Source of the DNA: Caldisericota bacterium
Lineage (GTDB): Bacteria > Caldisericota > Caldisericia > Cryosericales > Cryosericaceae
NCBI GenBank assembly: GCA_026390245.1
Contig: JAPLGI010000144.1
Span: 1 to 8,700 of the forward strand
Length of the DNA: 8,700 nucleotides
Direction: 5' to 3'
In this document: one piece after another, positions 1-7,213 of the stretch
How positions within the stretch are numbered: the first letter of the stretch is position 1
Layout: each line of letters starts with the position of its first letter
Program-made: the position numbers and the translations under genes
Notes under the pieces: model-generated
The model's input: the letters and a program-made list of their open reading frames with translations, nothing else
Database searches by the model: none
What the model was told of the DNA's origin: nothing

Positions 1-771
1 GGCTTCCTTCCCTACCTGCTTGCGGCGCTTGATGAGAAGGAATATGCGAAGGCCGGTCTGGCCGAAGCTCTTCTCGATGGTAACGGAGGTTCGTTCACTG
101 ACACAACAAGTGGCGAGTACGCGGCATACTGCGAGCGCCTCCGGCAGGGGAGCTCGCCTGAGCTGTCTTCTGAATCAGTTTTTGGAGTTGCGCTCGCGGA
201 GGGACTGAAGGCGGCGCAGGCAGGAGCTTCGGCTTCCGATGCCCAGACGGTGTTCGACTTCTCGTTCGAAGCGACTCTGGACGGTTTGGCCGGAGTCTAC
301 GGACACCCAGCTGTCATCGCATACATGGATGGTCTGCTGAAGCTCATGCTGGCTGGACATGCTCTGAAAATGAAGCTTCGCAGTGCTTCTGGCATTGGAG
401 TTCGCCTTGAGAGACTGCTGCCTTTTCTGAAGCCCGAGATACGCGTGTCCCTTGTATTGGTCGTGGAGCGCATCCAGAGTATACCGTGGGACACGCTTCA
501 GCCGGTGGACCTTGTGCCGGAAGCATCAGCCTATGTGCTTGCCGTCGGCCGCCGATACACTCCCGAAGAGAGACTGCAGATGCTCGAGGACGCTCTTGAG
601 TCATGGCTCGTCGGACGCCCGGAAACGGCTGGCCTCGAACCTTATGGCGTTGGCGTCGTGTTCGCCTATCTTATGGACTTCCGCCGCGAAGTCTGGTCAC
701 TGCGGCGGTTTCTCAAAGAGGCAGCGTCGTCTACCGGAACGCGTGTTGATGTGAGTGGAGGGGGGCTGTGA
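1..771 (+). CDS. atpC: V/A-type ATPase subunit C (5'-truncated by window edge)
   Basis: The frame is open from base 1 to a TGA at 769-771, giving 256 residues of the C-terminal part of a protein that is usually about 320-350 residues long; the start lies upstream of the window. It is recognised as subunit C (AC39/subunit d family, also called NtpC) by its mostly helical composition and its C-terminal signature at fragment residues 211-230, where E-P-Y-G-V-G is followed by A-Y-L and R-R-E, matching the family's E-P-F-G ... A-Y-L ... R-E-x-E pattern. It is followed directly by F, A, B and D subunit genes. Subunit C is the funnel-shaped adapter that seats the D/F central shaft on the membrane rotor ring, on the cytoplasmic side. 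An internal GTG at 250 opens a shorter reading frame, but coding continues in frame before it, so it is not the start. The family call rests mainly on the C-terminal motif and on context. Confidence 0.88.
   Translation, partial: GFLPYLLAALDEKEYAKAGLAEALLDGNGGSFTDTTSGEYAAYCERLRQGSSPELSSESVFGVALAEGLKAAQAGASASDAQTVFDFSFEATLDGLAGVYGHPAVIAYMDGLLKLMLAGHALKMKLRSASGIGVRLERLLPFLKPEIRVSLVLVVERIQSIPWDTLQPVDLVPEASAYVLAVGRRYTPEERLQMLEDALESWLVGRPETAGLEPYGVGVVFAYLMDFRREVWSLRRFLKEAASSTGTRVDVSGGGL
757..770 (+). promoter_or_regulatory. Shine-Dalgarno and GTG start of subunit F
   Basis: A purine-rich GGAGGGGGG run (757-765) sits just before a GTG at 768-770. The GTG overlaps the TGA of the preceding gene as GTGA, a typical translational-coupling arrangement. 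No ATG with a better site is present near the start of this frame, which supports GTG as the initiation codon. Confidence 0.75.
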
Positions 772-1112
772 GCAAAGCGGCGGTTGTGACGACACGTGAT
801 TCCGTCGGGGCATTTGAAGCGCTGGGTTTCGTGGGCACGGTGGTCGAAAACGGTTCACAGGCATCCCAAGCTGTTCAGTCGATCGTTCGTTCGGGGAGAT
901 TCGGGCTGGTTCTGCTGACGTCTGACGTGGCCGATGTATGGTCAGTGACGGCAGCAGCCCGCAGACTGGTGGTTCCAGTGGTGCTGGTGGTCCCAGTCAC
1001 TTCGTCGGCCTCAGGCGCAGCGAGTGTTGCCGTGAGACGTCTCATCGAGAATGCTGTAGGCATTGACCTAATTGGAAAAATGACAGAGGAGAGAAGCCAT
1101 GACACACGGTGA
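768..1112 (+). CDS. atpF: V/A-type ATPase subunit F
   Basis: This is a 114-residue protein, close to the usual 100-110 of subunit F (NtpG/AtpF). F binds subunit D in the central rotor shaft and modulates activity of the A3B3 head. The sequence fits the small Rossmann-like F fold: an N-terminal strand (A-A-V-V-T-T) leading into a G-F-x-G-T-V segment, a middle hydrophobic strand followed by T-S-D-V-A-D, a V-V-P-V-V-L-V-V-P strand, and a C-terminal R-L-I-E-N-A-V-G-I-D-L helix, the part most typical of the family. It starts with GTG overlapping the end of subunit C, and its last codons overlap the start of subunit A by 14 bp. Sequence conservation in F is low in general, so position between C and A is an important part of the evidence. 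Confidence 0.88.
   Translation: MSKAAVVTTRDSVGAFEALGFVGTVVENGSQASQAVQSIVRSGRFGLVLLTSDVADVWSVTAAARRLVVPVVLVVPVTSSASGAASVAVRRLIENAVGIDLIGKMTEERSHDTR
1086..1101 (+). promoter_or_regulatory. Shine-Dalgarno for subunit A
   Basis: GAGGAG at 1086-1091 lies 7 bases before the ATG at 1099-1101. It lies inside the end of the subunit F coding region and fixes the subunit A start at M-T-H-G-E-I-V-K, which matches where A subunits normally begin. Confidence 0.75.
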
Positions 1113-2886
1113 GATCGTCAAAGTCGCCGGGCCGCTCGTTGTCGCCAAGGCGCTGACGAACCCGCAGATGTATGAACTTGTTCGCGTCGGGACTGCGAAG
1201 CTCTTTGGCGAGATTATCGAGCTTCGAGGCGAGATGGCGAGCATCCAGGTCTATGAAGAGACCAGCGGTGTTGGCCCCGGCGAGCCTGTTGTTCAAACAG
1301 GGAGCCTGCTCACTGTCGAACTCGGACCGGGCCTCATCACGTCGATCTATGATGGAATCCAGCGGCCGCTCGACGCCATCCGTGCGCAGTATGGAGACTT
1401 CATCCCTCGGGGTGTGGCTCTCCCTGCACTTCCTCGTGACCGGAGGTGGCACTTTGTGCCGTCTGTGAAGGTCGGTGATGCCGTCGTCGAAGGAGACATC
1501 ATCGGGTCAGTCCAGGAGACCAGGGCTGTCTTGCACCAGATCATGGTCCCCAGGGGCCTTGCGGGTCAGGTCGTATCGATATCGGAGCACGATCTCACGG
1601 TCGAGGAATCTGTTGCAGTCCTGCGGACGGACTCGGGTGAAGAGAAGGCCGTGACCATGATCCAGCGGTGGCCGGTCCGGAATGGAAGACCCTACACGCG
1701 ACGCATGGCCCCTGATGCTCCCCTGGTGACCGGACAGCGCGTCATCGACACTCTGTTTCCCGTTGCCAAAGGTGGCACGGCCTGTGTGCCCGGACCGTTC
1801 GGCAGTGGCAAGACCGTCATTCAGCATCAGCTGGCCAAGTGGGCGAACGCCGACATCATTGTCTACGTTGGCTGTGGTGAGCGTGGGAACGAGATGACAG
1901 ACGTCTTGCAGGAATTCCCGCAGCTTAAGGACCCCAAGACCGGCGAAGTCTTGATGAATCGTACCGTCCTCATCGCGAATACATCCAACATGCCGGTTGC
2001 AGCTCGTGAAGCTTCCGTGTTTACCGGCATCACGATAGCCGAGTACTTCCGTGACATGGGCTACAGCGTCGCACTCATGGCAGACTCCACATCGCGGTGG
2101 GCGGAAGCCATGCGCGAGATTTCGGGGCGACTGGAAGAGATGCCCGGAGAAGAGGGCTATCCCGCGTACCTAGCGTCAAGGGTGGCGGCATTCTATGAAC
2201 GCGCGGGAAGATCGATGAGCCTTGGCAGTCAACCGAGAGAAGGCAGCCTGAGCGTCATCGGCGCCGTATCCCCTCCAGGTGGAGACATGTCCGAACCGGT
2301 TGTCCAGGCTACCCTGAGGGCAGTCAAGGTCTTCTGGGCACTCGACTCCCGTCTCGCATACGCACGGCACTTCCCAGCGATCGACTGGCTTCAGTCCTAT
2401 TCACTGTATAGCAACCTTCTTGAGCGGTTCTACGAAAAGGAACTCGGCGAGCGCTGGAGTCGGGACATTCTTGAAGTTCGAGCCCTTCTTCAGAAAGAAG
2501 CGGAACTGCAGGAGCTTGTTCGTCTCGTTGGTGTCGACGCACTTTCTGTGGCTGACCGCCTGGTGCTTGAATCGGCGAAGTCCATACGTGAGGACTTCCT
2601 GCAGCAGGGAGCGTTCACTGAGGGCGACAGCTACACATCCCTCCGCAAACAGTTGAAAATGCTGGATGCCATTATGCTGTGGAGTCATCTTGCAGGCAAG
2701 GCAGCTTCGAGCGGGATACCGCTGGATGCAATTCTCACGATGCCGATCAAGGTAGAAATCGCTCGCTCGAAAGCCATTCCCGAGACGAACATCGCTGCCT
2801 TCGACACGCTGGAGAAGTCGATCGAGAGGAGTTTTGAGGCTCTGTCGGAAGTCGACACGACTGCACGGGAGGAATACCATGAATAG
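1099..2886 (+). CDS. atpA: V/A-type ATPase catalytic subunit A
   Basis: This 595-residue protein is the catalytic subunit of the cytoplasmic A3B3 head, which couples ATP hydrolysis or synthesis to rotation. Visible landmarks are an N-terminal beta-barrel (about residues 1-70), the A-specific insertion ('non-homologous region', roughly 110-190), the Walker A loop G-P-F-G-S-G-K-T at 232-239, and the G-E-R-G-N-E motif at 260-265 with Glu261 as the expected catalytic carboxylate. Further on are S-T-S-R-W-A-E-A with the E-M-P-G-E-E-G-Y-P segment, and [18 protein letters not shown], all hallmarks of A subunits. The P-loop carries Ser where eukaryotic V-ATPases have the redox-sensitive Cys, as is normal for bacterial and archaeal enzymes. 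Length is normal for the family (about 580-600). It overlaps subunit F by 14 bp and subunit B by 8 bp. All key residues are intact. Confidence 0.98.
   Translation: MTHGEIVKVAGPLVVAKALTNPQMYELVRVGTAKLFGEIIELRGEMASIQVYEETSGVGPGEPVVQTGSLLTVELGPGLITSIYDGIQRPLDAIRAQYGDFIPRGVALPALPRDRRWHFVPSVKVGDAVVEGDIIGSVQETRAVLHQIMVPRGLAGQVVSISEHDLTVEESVAVLRTDSGEEKAVTMIQRWPVRNGRPYTRRMAPDAPLVTGQRVIDTLFPVAKGGTACVPGPFGSGKTVIQHQLAKWANADIIVYVGCGERGNEMTDVLQEFPQLKDPKTGEVLMNRTVLIANTSNMPVAAREASVFTGITIAEYFRDMGYSVALMADSTSRWAEAMREISGRLEEMPGEEGYPAYLASRVAAFYERAGRSMSLGSQPREGSLSVIGAVSPPGGDMSEPVVQATLRAVKVFWALDSRLAYARHFPAIDWLQSYSLYSNLLERFYEKELGERWSRDILEVRALLQKEAELQELVRLVGVDALSVADRLVLESAKSIREDFLQQGAFTEGDSYTSLRKQLKMLDAIMLWSHLAGKAASSGIPLDAILTMPIKVEIARSKAIPETNIAAFDTLEKSIERSFEALSEVDTTAREEYHE
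2867..2881 (+). promoter_or_regulatory. Shine-Dalgarno and start of subunit B
   Basis: A GGGAGGAA-type site around 2867-2873 precedes the ATG at 2879-2881. The reading frame is open further upstream, to an ATG at 2834, but that would add 15 residues without a good ribosome site and create a long overlap with subunit A. The start at 2879 gives M-N-R-D-Y-R-T-V, the expected N-terminus of a B subunit. Confidence 0.8.
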
Positions 2887-4255
2887 GGACTACCGGACAG
2901 TCCGGGAAATCGTAGGGCCGCTTGTGCTTCTAGATGGGGCTCAGGACATCAAATACGGCGAACTCGTCGAATTGCGCACCATCTCGGGAATGAGACATGG
3001 CCAGGTGCTCGAGGTCTCCGGGGGCACTGTTCTGGTTCAGGTATTCGAGGGTTCGTCCGGGATGGACCTGGGTCAGACGGTGACGCGATTCCTGGGACAT
3101 GGTCTGCAGTTTGGAGTGTCGCGCGACATCGTGGGCCGTGTCTTCAACGGACTTGGGGCGCCAATCGATGGAGTTGCTCCGATTCTCCCTGAAAAAGTGC
3201 TGGACATCAATGGCGATCCTATGAATCCGTACGCACGAGACTATCCTGACGAGTTCATAGAGACAGGCATTTCTGCGATCGACGGGCTCAATACGCTGGT
3301 CCGGGGACAGAAGCTGCCGATCTTCTCGGGCAGTGGTCTTCCTCACGCCGAGATCGCTGCGCAAATTGCCAGGCAGGCTCGTGTGCTTTCCGGAACCGAC
3401 GAGTTCGCTGTCGTTTTTGGCGCGATGGGCATCACGTTTGAGGAGGCAGACTACTTCATTTCGGACTTTCGCAAGAGCGGGGCAATCAACCAGTCGGTCT
3501 TGTTCATGAACCTGGCAAATGACCCGGTCATCGAGCGCATAGCAACTCCCCGTTTTGCGCTGTCGGCTGCCGAATACCTGGCGTTTGAGCTCGGCATGCA
3601 CGTCCTGGTCATCCTGTCTGACATGACCAACTACTGTGAGGCTTTGCGTGAGATTTCCGCTGCGCGGAAAGAAGTGCCTGGCAGACGCGGCTATCCGGGA
3701 TACCTCTACACGGACCTGGCTACCATCTACGAGCGAGCGGGCCGCATCAAGGGCAAGAAGGGATCGATCACGCAATTGCCCATCCTGACCATGCCCGAAG
3801 ATGACAAGACACATCCCATTCCGGATCTCACAGGATACATTACCGAGGGACAGATCTTCCTGAGCAGGTCACTGCATCAGGCAGGGATCTACCCACCGAT
3901 CGATGTGCTTCCGTCACTTTCCCGGCTCAAGGACAAGGGTATTGGCATGGGCAAGACTCGTGAGGATCATGCCGGACTGCTCAACGAGCTGTTTGCCGCC
4001 TATGCTCGTGGTCGCGATGCCAGGGAGCTGGCAATTGTTCTTGGTGAGTCGGCTCTCACGGAGACAGACAGGACCTTCGTCAAGTTTTCGGATCAGTTCG
4101 AACGTCGTTTTGTCCGACAAGGGCGCGATGAAGATCGGTCGATCGAACAGACACTATCAATTGGGTGGGAACTTCTGTCAATGCTGCCGCTGCAGGAGCT
4201 TAAGCGTGTCTCCCCTGCGATGGTAGAGAAGTACATGCCGAAGCAAACGGCATAA
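2879..4255 (+). CDS. atpB: V/A-type ATPase non-catalytic subunit B
   Basis: With the preferred ATG this is 458 residues, the usual B length. B alternates with A in the hexameric head and supplies the arginine finger to the catalytic sites. In place of a working P-loop it has F-S-G-S-G-L-P-H at 149-156, the diagnostic B-subunit signature that separates it from A. Downstream are [21 protein letters not shown], the [13 protein letters not shown] segment, and P-S-L-S-R-L, whose Arg (about residue 349) is the expected arginine finger. The C-terminal helical domain contains G-K-T-R-E-D-H and R-R-F-V-R-Q-G. The gene overlaps the A stop by 8 bp and is followed 5 bp later by subunit D. Nothing is truncated or missing. 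A long antisense frame inside it is a composition artefact. Confidence 0.98.
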   Translation: MNRDYRTVREIVGPLVLLDGAQDIKYGELVELRTISGMRHGQVLEVSGGTVLVQVFEGSSGMDLGQTVTRFLGHGLQFGVSRDIVGRVFNGLGAPIDGVAPILPEKVLDINGDPMNPYARDYPDEFIETGISAIDGLNTLVRGQKLPIFSGSGLPHAEIAAQIARQARVLSGTDEFAVVFGAMGITFEEADYFISDFRKSGAINQSVLFMNLANDPVIERIATPRFALSAAEYLAFELGMHVLVILSDMTNYCEALREISAARKEVPGRRGYPGYLYTDLATIYERAGRIKGKKGSITQLPILTMPEDDKTHPIPDLTGYITEGQIFLSRSLHQAGIYPPIDVLPSLSRLKDKGIGMGKTREDHAGLLNELFAAYARGRDARELAIVLGESALTETDRTFVKFSDQFERRFVRQGRDEDRSIEQTLSIGWELLSMLPLQELKRVSPAMVEKYMPKQTA

Positions 4256-4260
4256 GAGCG

Positions 4261-4881
4261 ATGATCCTCAAGGTCAACCCGACCAGGATGGAGCTTCTGC
4301 GACTGCAGAAGCGTCTTGTCCTTGCTCGACGGGGTCATAAGCTTCTCAAGGACAAGCTTGAGGGTCTCATGAAGACGTTTATCAAGCTTGCAGAGGAGTA
4401 TGGCGAGTATCGGGCGCACGTTGACCACGAGCTGCCTGATGCGCTGGCAGCGTTCAAAGGCCAAACTGCCACGTACCCGGCGGTTGTCGTGGAACTTCTA
4501 TCGCGGACGGTTTCTACGCATCTGAGCATCGAAGCGGGAACCAGGACCGTTATGAATGTGGCATTGCCCGTGCTGTCCTTTGTTATCACGGACTTTGAGT
4601 CTCCATCATTCGCTGGCGTGGAGGGGGCCGGGGTAGAAGCCTCCCTGCTCAGACTGTATGAGCTGATGCCGTCCATTGTGAAGCTGGCTCAGATTGAGGC
4701 GAGCATACGCCTGATGGCTGAGGAAATCGAGCGAACCAGGCGGCGCGTGAACGCTCTCGAATACGTCATGATCCCCAACCTTGAAGAAACAACTCGGTTC
4801 ATTACGTCGAAACTGGACGAGAACGAACGTTCAAACACCACGAGGCTTCTGAAAATCAAGGAGATGATCCGATCTCATTGA
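4261..4881 (+). CDS. atpD: V/A-type ATPase subunit D (central shaft)
   Basis: This 206-residue protein is the long coiled-coil shaft that rotates inside the A3B3 head and, with F and C, transmits torque to the membrane ring. The N-terminus V-N-P-T-R-M-E-L-L-R-L-Q-K-R-L and the following R-R-G-H-K-L-L-K-D-K are the strongest family signature. N- and C-terminal helices (about residues 8-60 and 135-200) flank a less helical middle, as in known D subunits, and R-R-V-N-A-L-E-Y-V-M-I-P at about 160-172 is the conserved C-terminal turn. The start ATG lies 5 bp after the B stop. There is no convincing Shine-Dalgarno site, so translation is probably coupled to B. Its TGA overlaps the putative TTG start of the Nudix gene. 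Confidence 0.96.
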   Translation: MILKVNPTRMELLRLQKRLVLARRGHKLLKDKLEGLMKTFIKLAEEYGEYRAHVDHELPDALAAFKGQTATYPAVVVELLSRTVSTHLSIEAGTRTVMNVALPVLSFVITDFESPSFAGVEGAGVEASLLRLYELMPSIVKLAQIEASIRLMAEEIERTRRRVNALEYVMIPNLEETTRFITSKLDENERSNTTRLLKIKEMIRSH

Positions 4882-5438
4882 AGACGCATCAGCGGATGGT
4901 CGAGGCAGTCCTGTCGAGCCGAAAGGCGTATCTCGGCAAGTCCATAGAGGTCCTGGACAAGGTCGTCCGGTTGCCGGACGAGCGCGTCGTTCATCGGGAC
5001 GTTGTGACCTACCCGGGAGGGGCTGTTTGCGTCGTCGCGGTGACGGCGGACGATTGTGTGGTCCTTGTCCGCCAGTACAGAACAGCGCCTGGAATGGTCA
5101 TGCTCGAGATTCCGGCCGGGCGCCGGGGCGTGCGGGAGCGCTTCCTTACCGCCGCACGTCGCGAACTTCGTGAGGAGACCGGATATGCGGCGAGTTCCTG
5201 GAGGAAGTGCGCTGAATTCTGGCCCAGTCCGGGCTTTGTCGATGAACGGCTGACACTCTACGTTGCGAAGGGCCTGCGACAGGGTTCGACCGACATGGAT
5301 GCGGACGAATTCATCAGACCGGTACTGATGCCCGTCGCCGAGGCAATTGAACGTTGCCGCGATGGACATATGACTGATGGGAAGACGCTTGTCGGGTTGC
5401 TCTGGTATGCCGCCTTCGAAGGGTCGGAGGGCCTGTAG
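4878..5438 (+). CDS. Nudix hydrolase, ADP-ribose pyrophosphatase-like
   Basis: This 186-residue protein carries a complete Nudix box, G-x5-E-x7-R-E-U-x-E-E-x-G-U, at residues 81-103 (Gly81, Glu87, Arg95, Glu96, Glu99, Glu100, Gly102), which binds the metal ions for pyrophosphate cleavage. Before the box, V-R-Q-Y-R and L-E-I-P-A-G are typical of the ADP-ribose pyrophosphatase (NudF) branch, as is the S-P-G-F-x-D-E stretch just after it (117-123), with a proline about 15 residues past the box. The likely reaction is ADP-ribose to AMP plus ribose 5-phosphate; activity on nucleotide sugars or other NDP-X compounds cannot be excluded. The frame opens with TTG at 4878, overlapping the atpD stop (TTGA). 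An ATG at 4896 would shorten it by 6 residues. An AAGGAG at 4858-4863 is 14 bases before the TTG, rather far, so the start is unsettled. It is 3 bp from the next gene. Confidence 0.9.
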   Translation: MKTHQRMVEAVLSSRKAYLGKSIEVLDKVVRLPDERVVHRDVVTYPGGAVCVVAVTADDCVVLVRQYRTAPGMVMLEIPAGRRGVRERFLTAARRELREETGYAASSWRKCAEFWPSPGFVDERLTLYVAKGLRQGSTDMDADEFIRPVLMPVAEAIERCRDGHMTDGKTLVGLLWYAAFEGSEGL

Positions 5439-5441
5439 GCA

Positions 5442-6299
5442 ATGTCGTTCTGGTATGCCGTCGCCTTTCGTATGGCCGCCGTGTTGCCCGCGTGGCTCAA
5501 GCGAGCCATCGCCAGACTGATCGCCTGGGGCTACTTTGCGCTCAACGCCGGGCAGAGACGGGGGGTGTTTGCCAACCTCAGCATTATGAGACCTGAGGTA
5601 AGTCATCGAGAGCGGTCATGCCTGGCGCTGCAAACGTTCGAACGAGCTGGCATGAACTTGGTTGACTTCTTTGGGATACCATCTGCCAGCGACCTTCATA
5701 TCAAGTGGATGACGACGAACTTCGCAGAAATGCGCGCTTTGATCGATCAGCGATCCGGTGGCAGGCCATTTTGTATCGTTACTGGACACTATGGCCACTG
5801 GGAGCTGGCAGGCGCTGTGCTTGGCCTTTGCGGCTACAGGACACATGCGATTGCGCTCACACAGAACAGCAAGGTCATCGAGCGCCTCTATGAGTCGCTC
5901 CGCGTTCGTTTCGGGTTGACGGCCCACGACATTCGATTTGGATTGAGGCAGCTGCTGCGGGATCTTCCAGAGGGTGAAGTTCCAGCCATAGTCTCCGACA
6001 GAGACTATGCGAACGGTGGCGAGGAAGTAGAGTTCTTTGGGCATCCGGTCCGTTTTCCCCGCGGAGCAGCCTTGCTCTCCTTTCGAAGGAAGCTGGTTGG
6101 AATTCCCGGATTCCTCGTACGACAGCCAGACGGGCGGTTCCTGCTGGAGTTCGGGCGACCAATCGACCCGGAAGCCTCAGACGAGCGGACGTGGGTGCGG
6201 GCATTCGTCGTGGACTTTGCGCAACAGTATGAGGTTATTGTTGACCGTGATCCCACGCAGTTTCTGAATTTCTTCGATTTCTGGGGTTCCCTCGTATGA
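5442..6299 (+). CDS. LpxL/HtrB/PatA-type lysophospholipid acyltransferase
   Basis: This 285-residue protein belongs to the lipid A lauroyl/phosphatidylinositol-mannoside acyltransferase family, which transfers acyl chains to a glycolipid at the inner face of the cytoplasmic membrane. The catalytic H-x4-E motif is at His116-Glu121 (G-H-Y-G-H-W-E). It is followed by S-D-R-D (185-188), F-F-G (198-200), the F-P-R-G-A-A-L-L-S block (205-213) and a C-terminal D-P-x-Q-F ... F-x-F-W (270-281), all in family order. The N-terminus (about 1-35) is hydrophobic with interspersed Lys/Arg and could be a membrane anchor. The start ATG lies 3 bp after the Nudix stop, with GGAGG at 5426-5430, 11 bases away. 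Known members modify lipid A or PIMs; which acceptor applies here cannot be told, and no lipid A pathway gene is in the window. It overlaps the glycosyltransferase gene by 4 bp. Confidence 0.87.
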   Translation: MSFWYAVAFRMAAVLPAWLKRAIARLIAWGYFALNAGQRRGVFANLSIMRPEVSHRERSCLALQTFERAGMNLVDFFGIPSASDLHIKWMTTNFAEMRALIDQRSGGRPFCIVTGHYGHWELAGAVLGLCGYRTHAIALTQNSKVIERLYESLRVRFGLTAHDIRFGLRQLLRDLPEGEVPAIVSDRDYANGGEEVEFFGHPVRFPRGAALLSFRRKLVGIPGFLVRQPDGRFLLEFGRPIDPEASDERTWVRAFVVDFAQQYEVIVDRDPTQFLNFFDFWGSLV

Positions 6300-6964
6300 G
6301 AATCGCTGCACTGATTCCGGCGTACAACGAAGAGCGCAACATTGCCGCAGTAGTGCAGGGCGTGCGCCCATTCGTTTCCGCGACCGTTGTCATCGACGAC
6401 GGTTCTGCCGACAACACAACCGGGGCTGCGGAAGCCGCGGGAGCCATCGTCCTTCGCCACAAGATGAATGCGGGCAAGGGTGCCGCGCTCAAGACCGGCT
6501 TCAGGTATCTTGCCGATAGCGGCTATGATGGCGCAGTGACGATCGATGCGGATGGACAGCACGATTCTGCTGAGATTCCGCTGTTCATTGCTGCGGCTGG
6601 ACAGGGATACGATATGGTCATCGGCAACCGCATGTCGAATGTCTCAACCATGCCCTTCATCCGAAGATTCGCGAACCACGCATCTTCGTATCTCGTCAGC
6701 CTGTTTCTCGGGCAGAATGTCCGCGACAGCCAGAACGGATTTCGCTACTACAAGCTGAGTTCCGTCCTCTGTCTGCCGCTGAAGGCGAACAAGTACGATC
6801 TGGAGACGGAGGTCATTTTCAAGTTGGGCAGGGCGGGGTATCGGATAGGCTGGGTGCCAACTCGGACCATCTACCGGAGGGAGGCAAAGAGCAAGGTGAA
6901 TTCCCTTACGGACACCCTCAGGTTTTTCGGCGTGCTCGTGCGATATGGTCTGCTGAGAAAGTAG
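6296..6964 (+). CDS. Family 2 glycosyltransferase, DPM1/DPG-synthase-like
   Basis: This 222-residue protein is a single GT-A glycosyltransferase domain. It shows the N-terminal I-P-A-Y-N-E-E (7-13), D-D-G-S-A-D-N-T (34-41), N-A-G-K-G-A-A-L-K-T-G-F (58-69), the metal/nucleotide-sugar D-A-D (84-86) followed by G-Q-H, G-N-R-M (110-113), and D-S-Q-N-G-F-R-Y in the acceptor region. These are features of the polyprenyl-phosphate mannosyl/glucosyltransferase-like branch of GT2, which moves a sugar from a nucleotide donor to a lipid acceptor. There is no C-terminal membrane segment, so it is probably a soluble or peripheral enzyme. Its ATG overlaps the acyltransferase stop as ATGA, indicating translational coupling, and it is the last gene before the intergenic gap. 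The donor and acceptor are unknown; the acyltransferase partner suggests a membrane glycolipid. Confidence 0.88.
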   Translation: MRIAALIPAYNEERNIAAVVQGVRPFVSATVVIDDGSADNTTGAAEAAGAIVLRHKMNAGKGAALKTGFRYLADSGYDGAVTIDADGQHDSAEIPLFIAAAGQGYDMVIGNRMSNVSTMPFIRRFANHASSYLVSLFLGQNVRDSQNGFRYYKLSSVLCLPLKANKYDLETEVIFKLGRAGYRIGWVPTRTIYRREAKSKVNSLTDTLRFFGVLVRYGLLRK

Positions 6965-7002
6965 GTTTGGGCATGCGTGTACAGCGAACCATGTGCGACC
7001 GC

Positions 7003-7016
7003 AGAATGTGAAGATG
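7003..7016. repeat. Direct repeat copy 1 (14 bp)
   Basis: AGAATGTGAAGATG occurs here and again, identically, at 7069-7082, 66 bp apart start to start. The flanks differ on both sides. It is upstream of the rpoB promoter and downstream of the glycosyltransferase stop. Its function is unknown; a protein-binding site or a remnant of a small duplication are both possible. Confidence 0.7.
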
Positions 7017-7068
7017 CAGAGGAGTTATTGTTTCCGTTCCGTGGCTGTGGGGACACTTGCACGAGACG

Positions 7069-7082
7069 AGAATGTGAAGATG
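7069..7082. repeat. Direct repeat copy 2 (14 bp)
   Basis: This is the second exact copy of AGAATGTGAAGATG, ending 59 bp before the -35 element of the rpoB promoter. At that distance the pair could act as an upstream regulator site, but nothing in the sequence proves binding. Confidence 0.7.
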
Positions 7083-7095
7083 TCGTTCCTTGAGA

Positions 7096-7112
7096 CGTTA
7101 GTCTGACTGACG
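7096..7112 (+). other. Small hairpin (possible weak terminator or regulatory stem)
   Basis: CGTTAGT (7096-7102) can pair with ACTGACG (7106-7112) through 7 base pairs including one G-U, closing a 3-base loop. It lies 130 bp after the glycosyltransferase stop. It is followed by an A/C-rich stretch rather than a T-run, so it does not qualify as an intrinsic terminator. It may be incidental. Confidence 0.3.
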
Positions 7113-7141
7113 AAACCTCACAAACCGTGGAGAGAGCGCAG

Positions 7142-7169
7142 TTGACTGCCAAACAAAAGAGAGTATACT
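7142..7169 (+). promoter_or_regulatory. Sigma-70-type promoter of rpoB
   Basis: A TTGACT -35 element (7142-7147) and a TATACT -10 element (7164-7169) are separated by 16 bp, each differing from the consensus by one base, in a locally A/T-rich segment. Transcription would be expected to start near 7176, giving an rpoB leader of roughly 38 nt. The match is strong enough to predict that rpoB is transcribed independently of the genes upstream. Confidence 0.8.
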
Positions 7170-7202
7170 TTTGATTTGACCGCTTTTTTCCATACCGATA
7201 TG

Positions 7203-7210
7203 AAAGGAGA
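7203..7210 (+). promoter_or_regulatory. Shine-Dalgarno of rpoB
   Basis: AAAGGAGA at 7203-7210 lies just before the ATG at 7214 (GGAG ends 4 bases before it). It is among the best ribosome sites in the window and selects the start M-R-V-A-G-D-I-I-D-F. Confidence 0.8.
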
Positions 7211-7213
7211 GCC

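Larger units (their letters stand above)
6965..7213. other. Intergenic region between glycosyltransferase and rpoB
   Basis: This 249-bp gap is the only sizeable non-coding stretch. It contains a 14-bp direct repeat, a small hairpin and the rpoB promoter, described separately. Its 3' half is much more A/T-rich than the genes (about 37% G+C by count over 7141-7200). I found no tRNA-like fold and no classical terminator (GC-rich hairpin plus U-run). The only T-run, at 7184-7189, lacks a GC-rich hairpin before it. Transcription from the ATPase operon may therefore run on, end by a factor-dependent route, or stop at a signal I cannot recognise. Confidence 0.7.

Noticed and set aside
2834..2878. 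Upstream extension of subunit B from an ATG at 2834
   Set aside because: It would add 15 Arg-rich residues not typical of B subunits and deepen the overlap with subunit A; the ATG at 2879 has a good ribosome site and the expected N-terminus.
2930..3814. 294-codon antisense open frame inside subunit B
   Set aside because: It lies entirely opposite a highly conserved gene, its translation shows no recognisable motif and many Arg/Ser/His residues, and long antisense frames are common opposite G+C-rich genes.
7014..7106. 30-codon plus-strand frame in the intergenic gap starting at an ATG within repeat copy 1
   Set aside because: It has no Shine-Dalgarno site, no recognisable feature and short length; the second repeat falls in frame inside it, which is more likely coincidence than a coding repeat.
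7184..7189. T-run as an intrinsic terminator
   Set aside because: There is no GC-rich inverted repeat immediately upstream, and it lies inside the rpoB leader downstream of the predicted promoter.
7176..7204. Second promoter-like pair TTGACC / TATGAA just before rpoB
   Set aside because: The -10 candidate overlaps the rpoB ribosome binding site, leaving no room for a usable leader.
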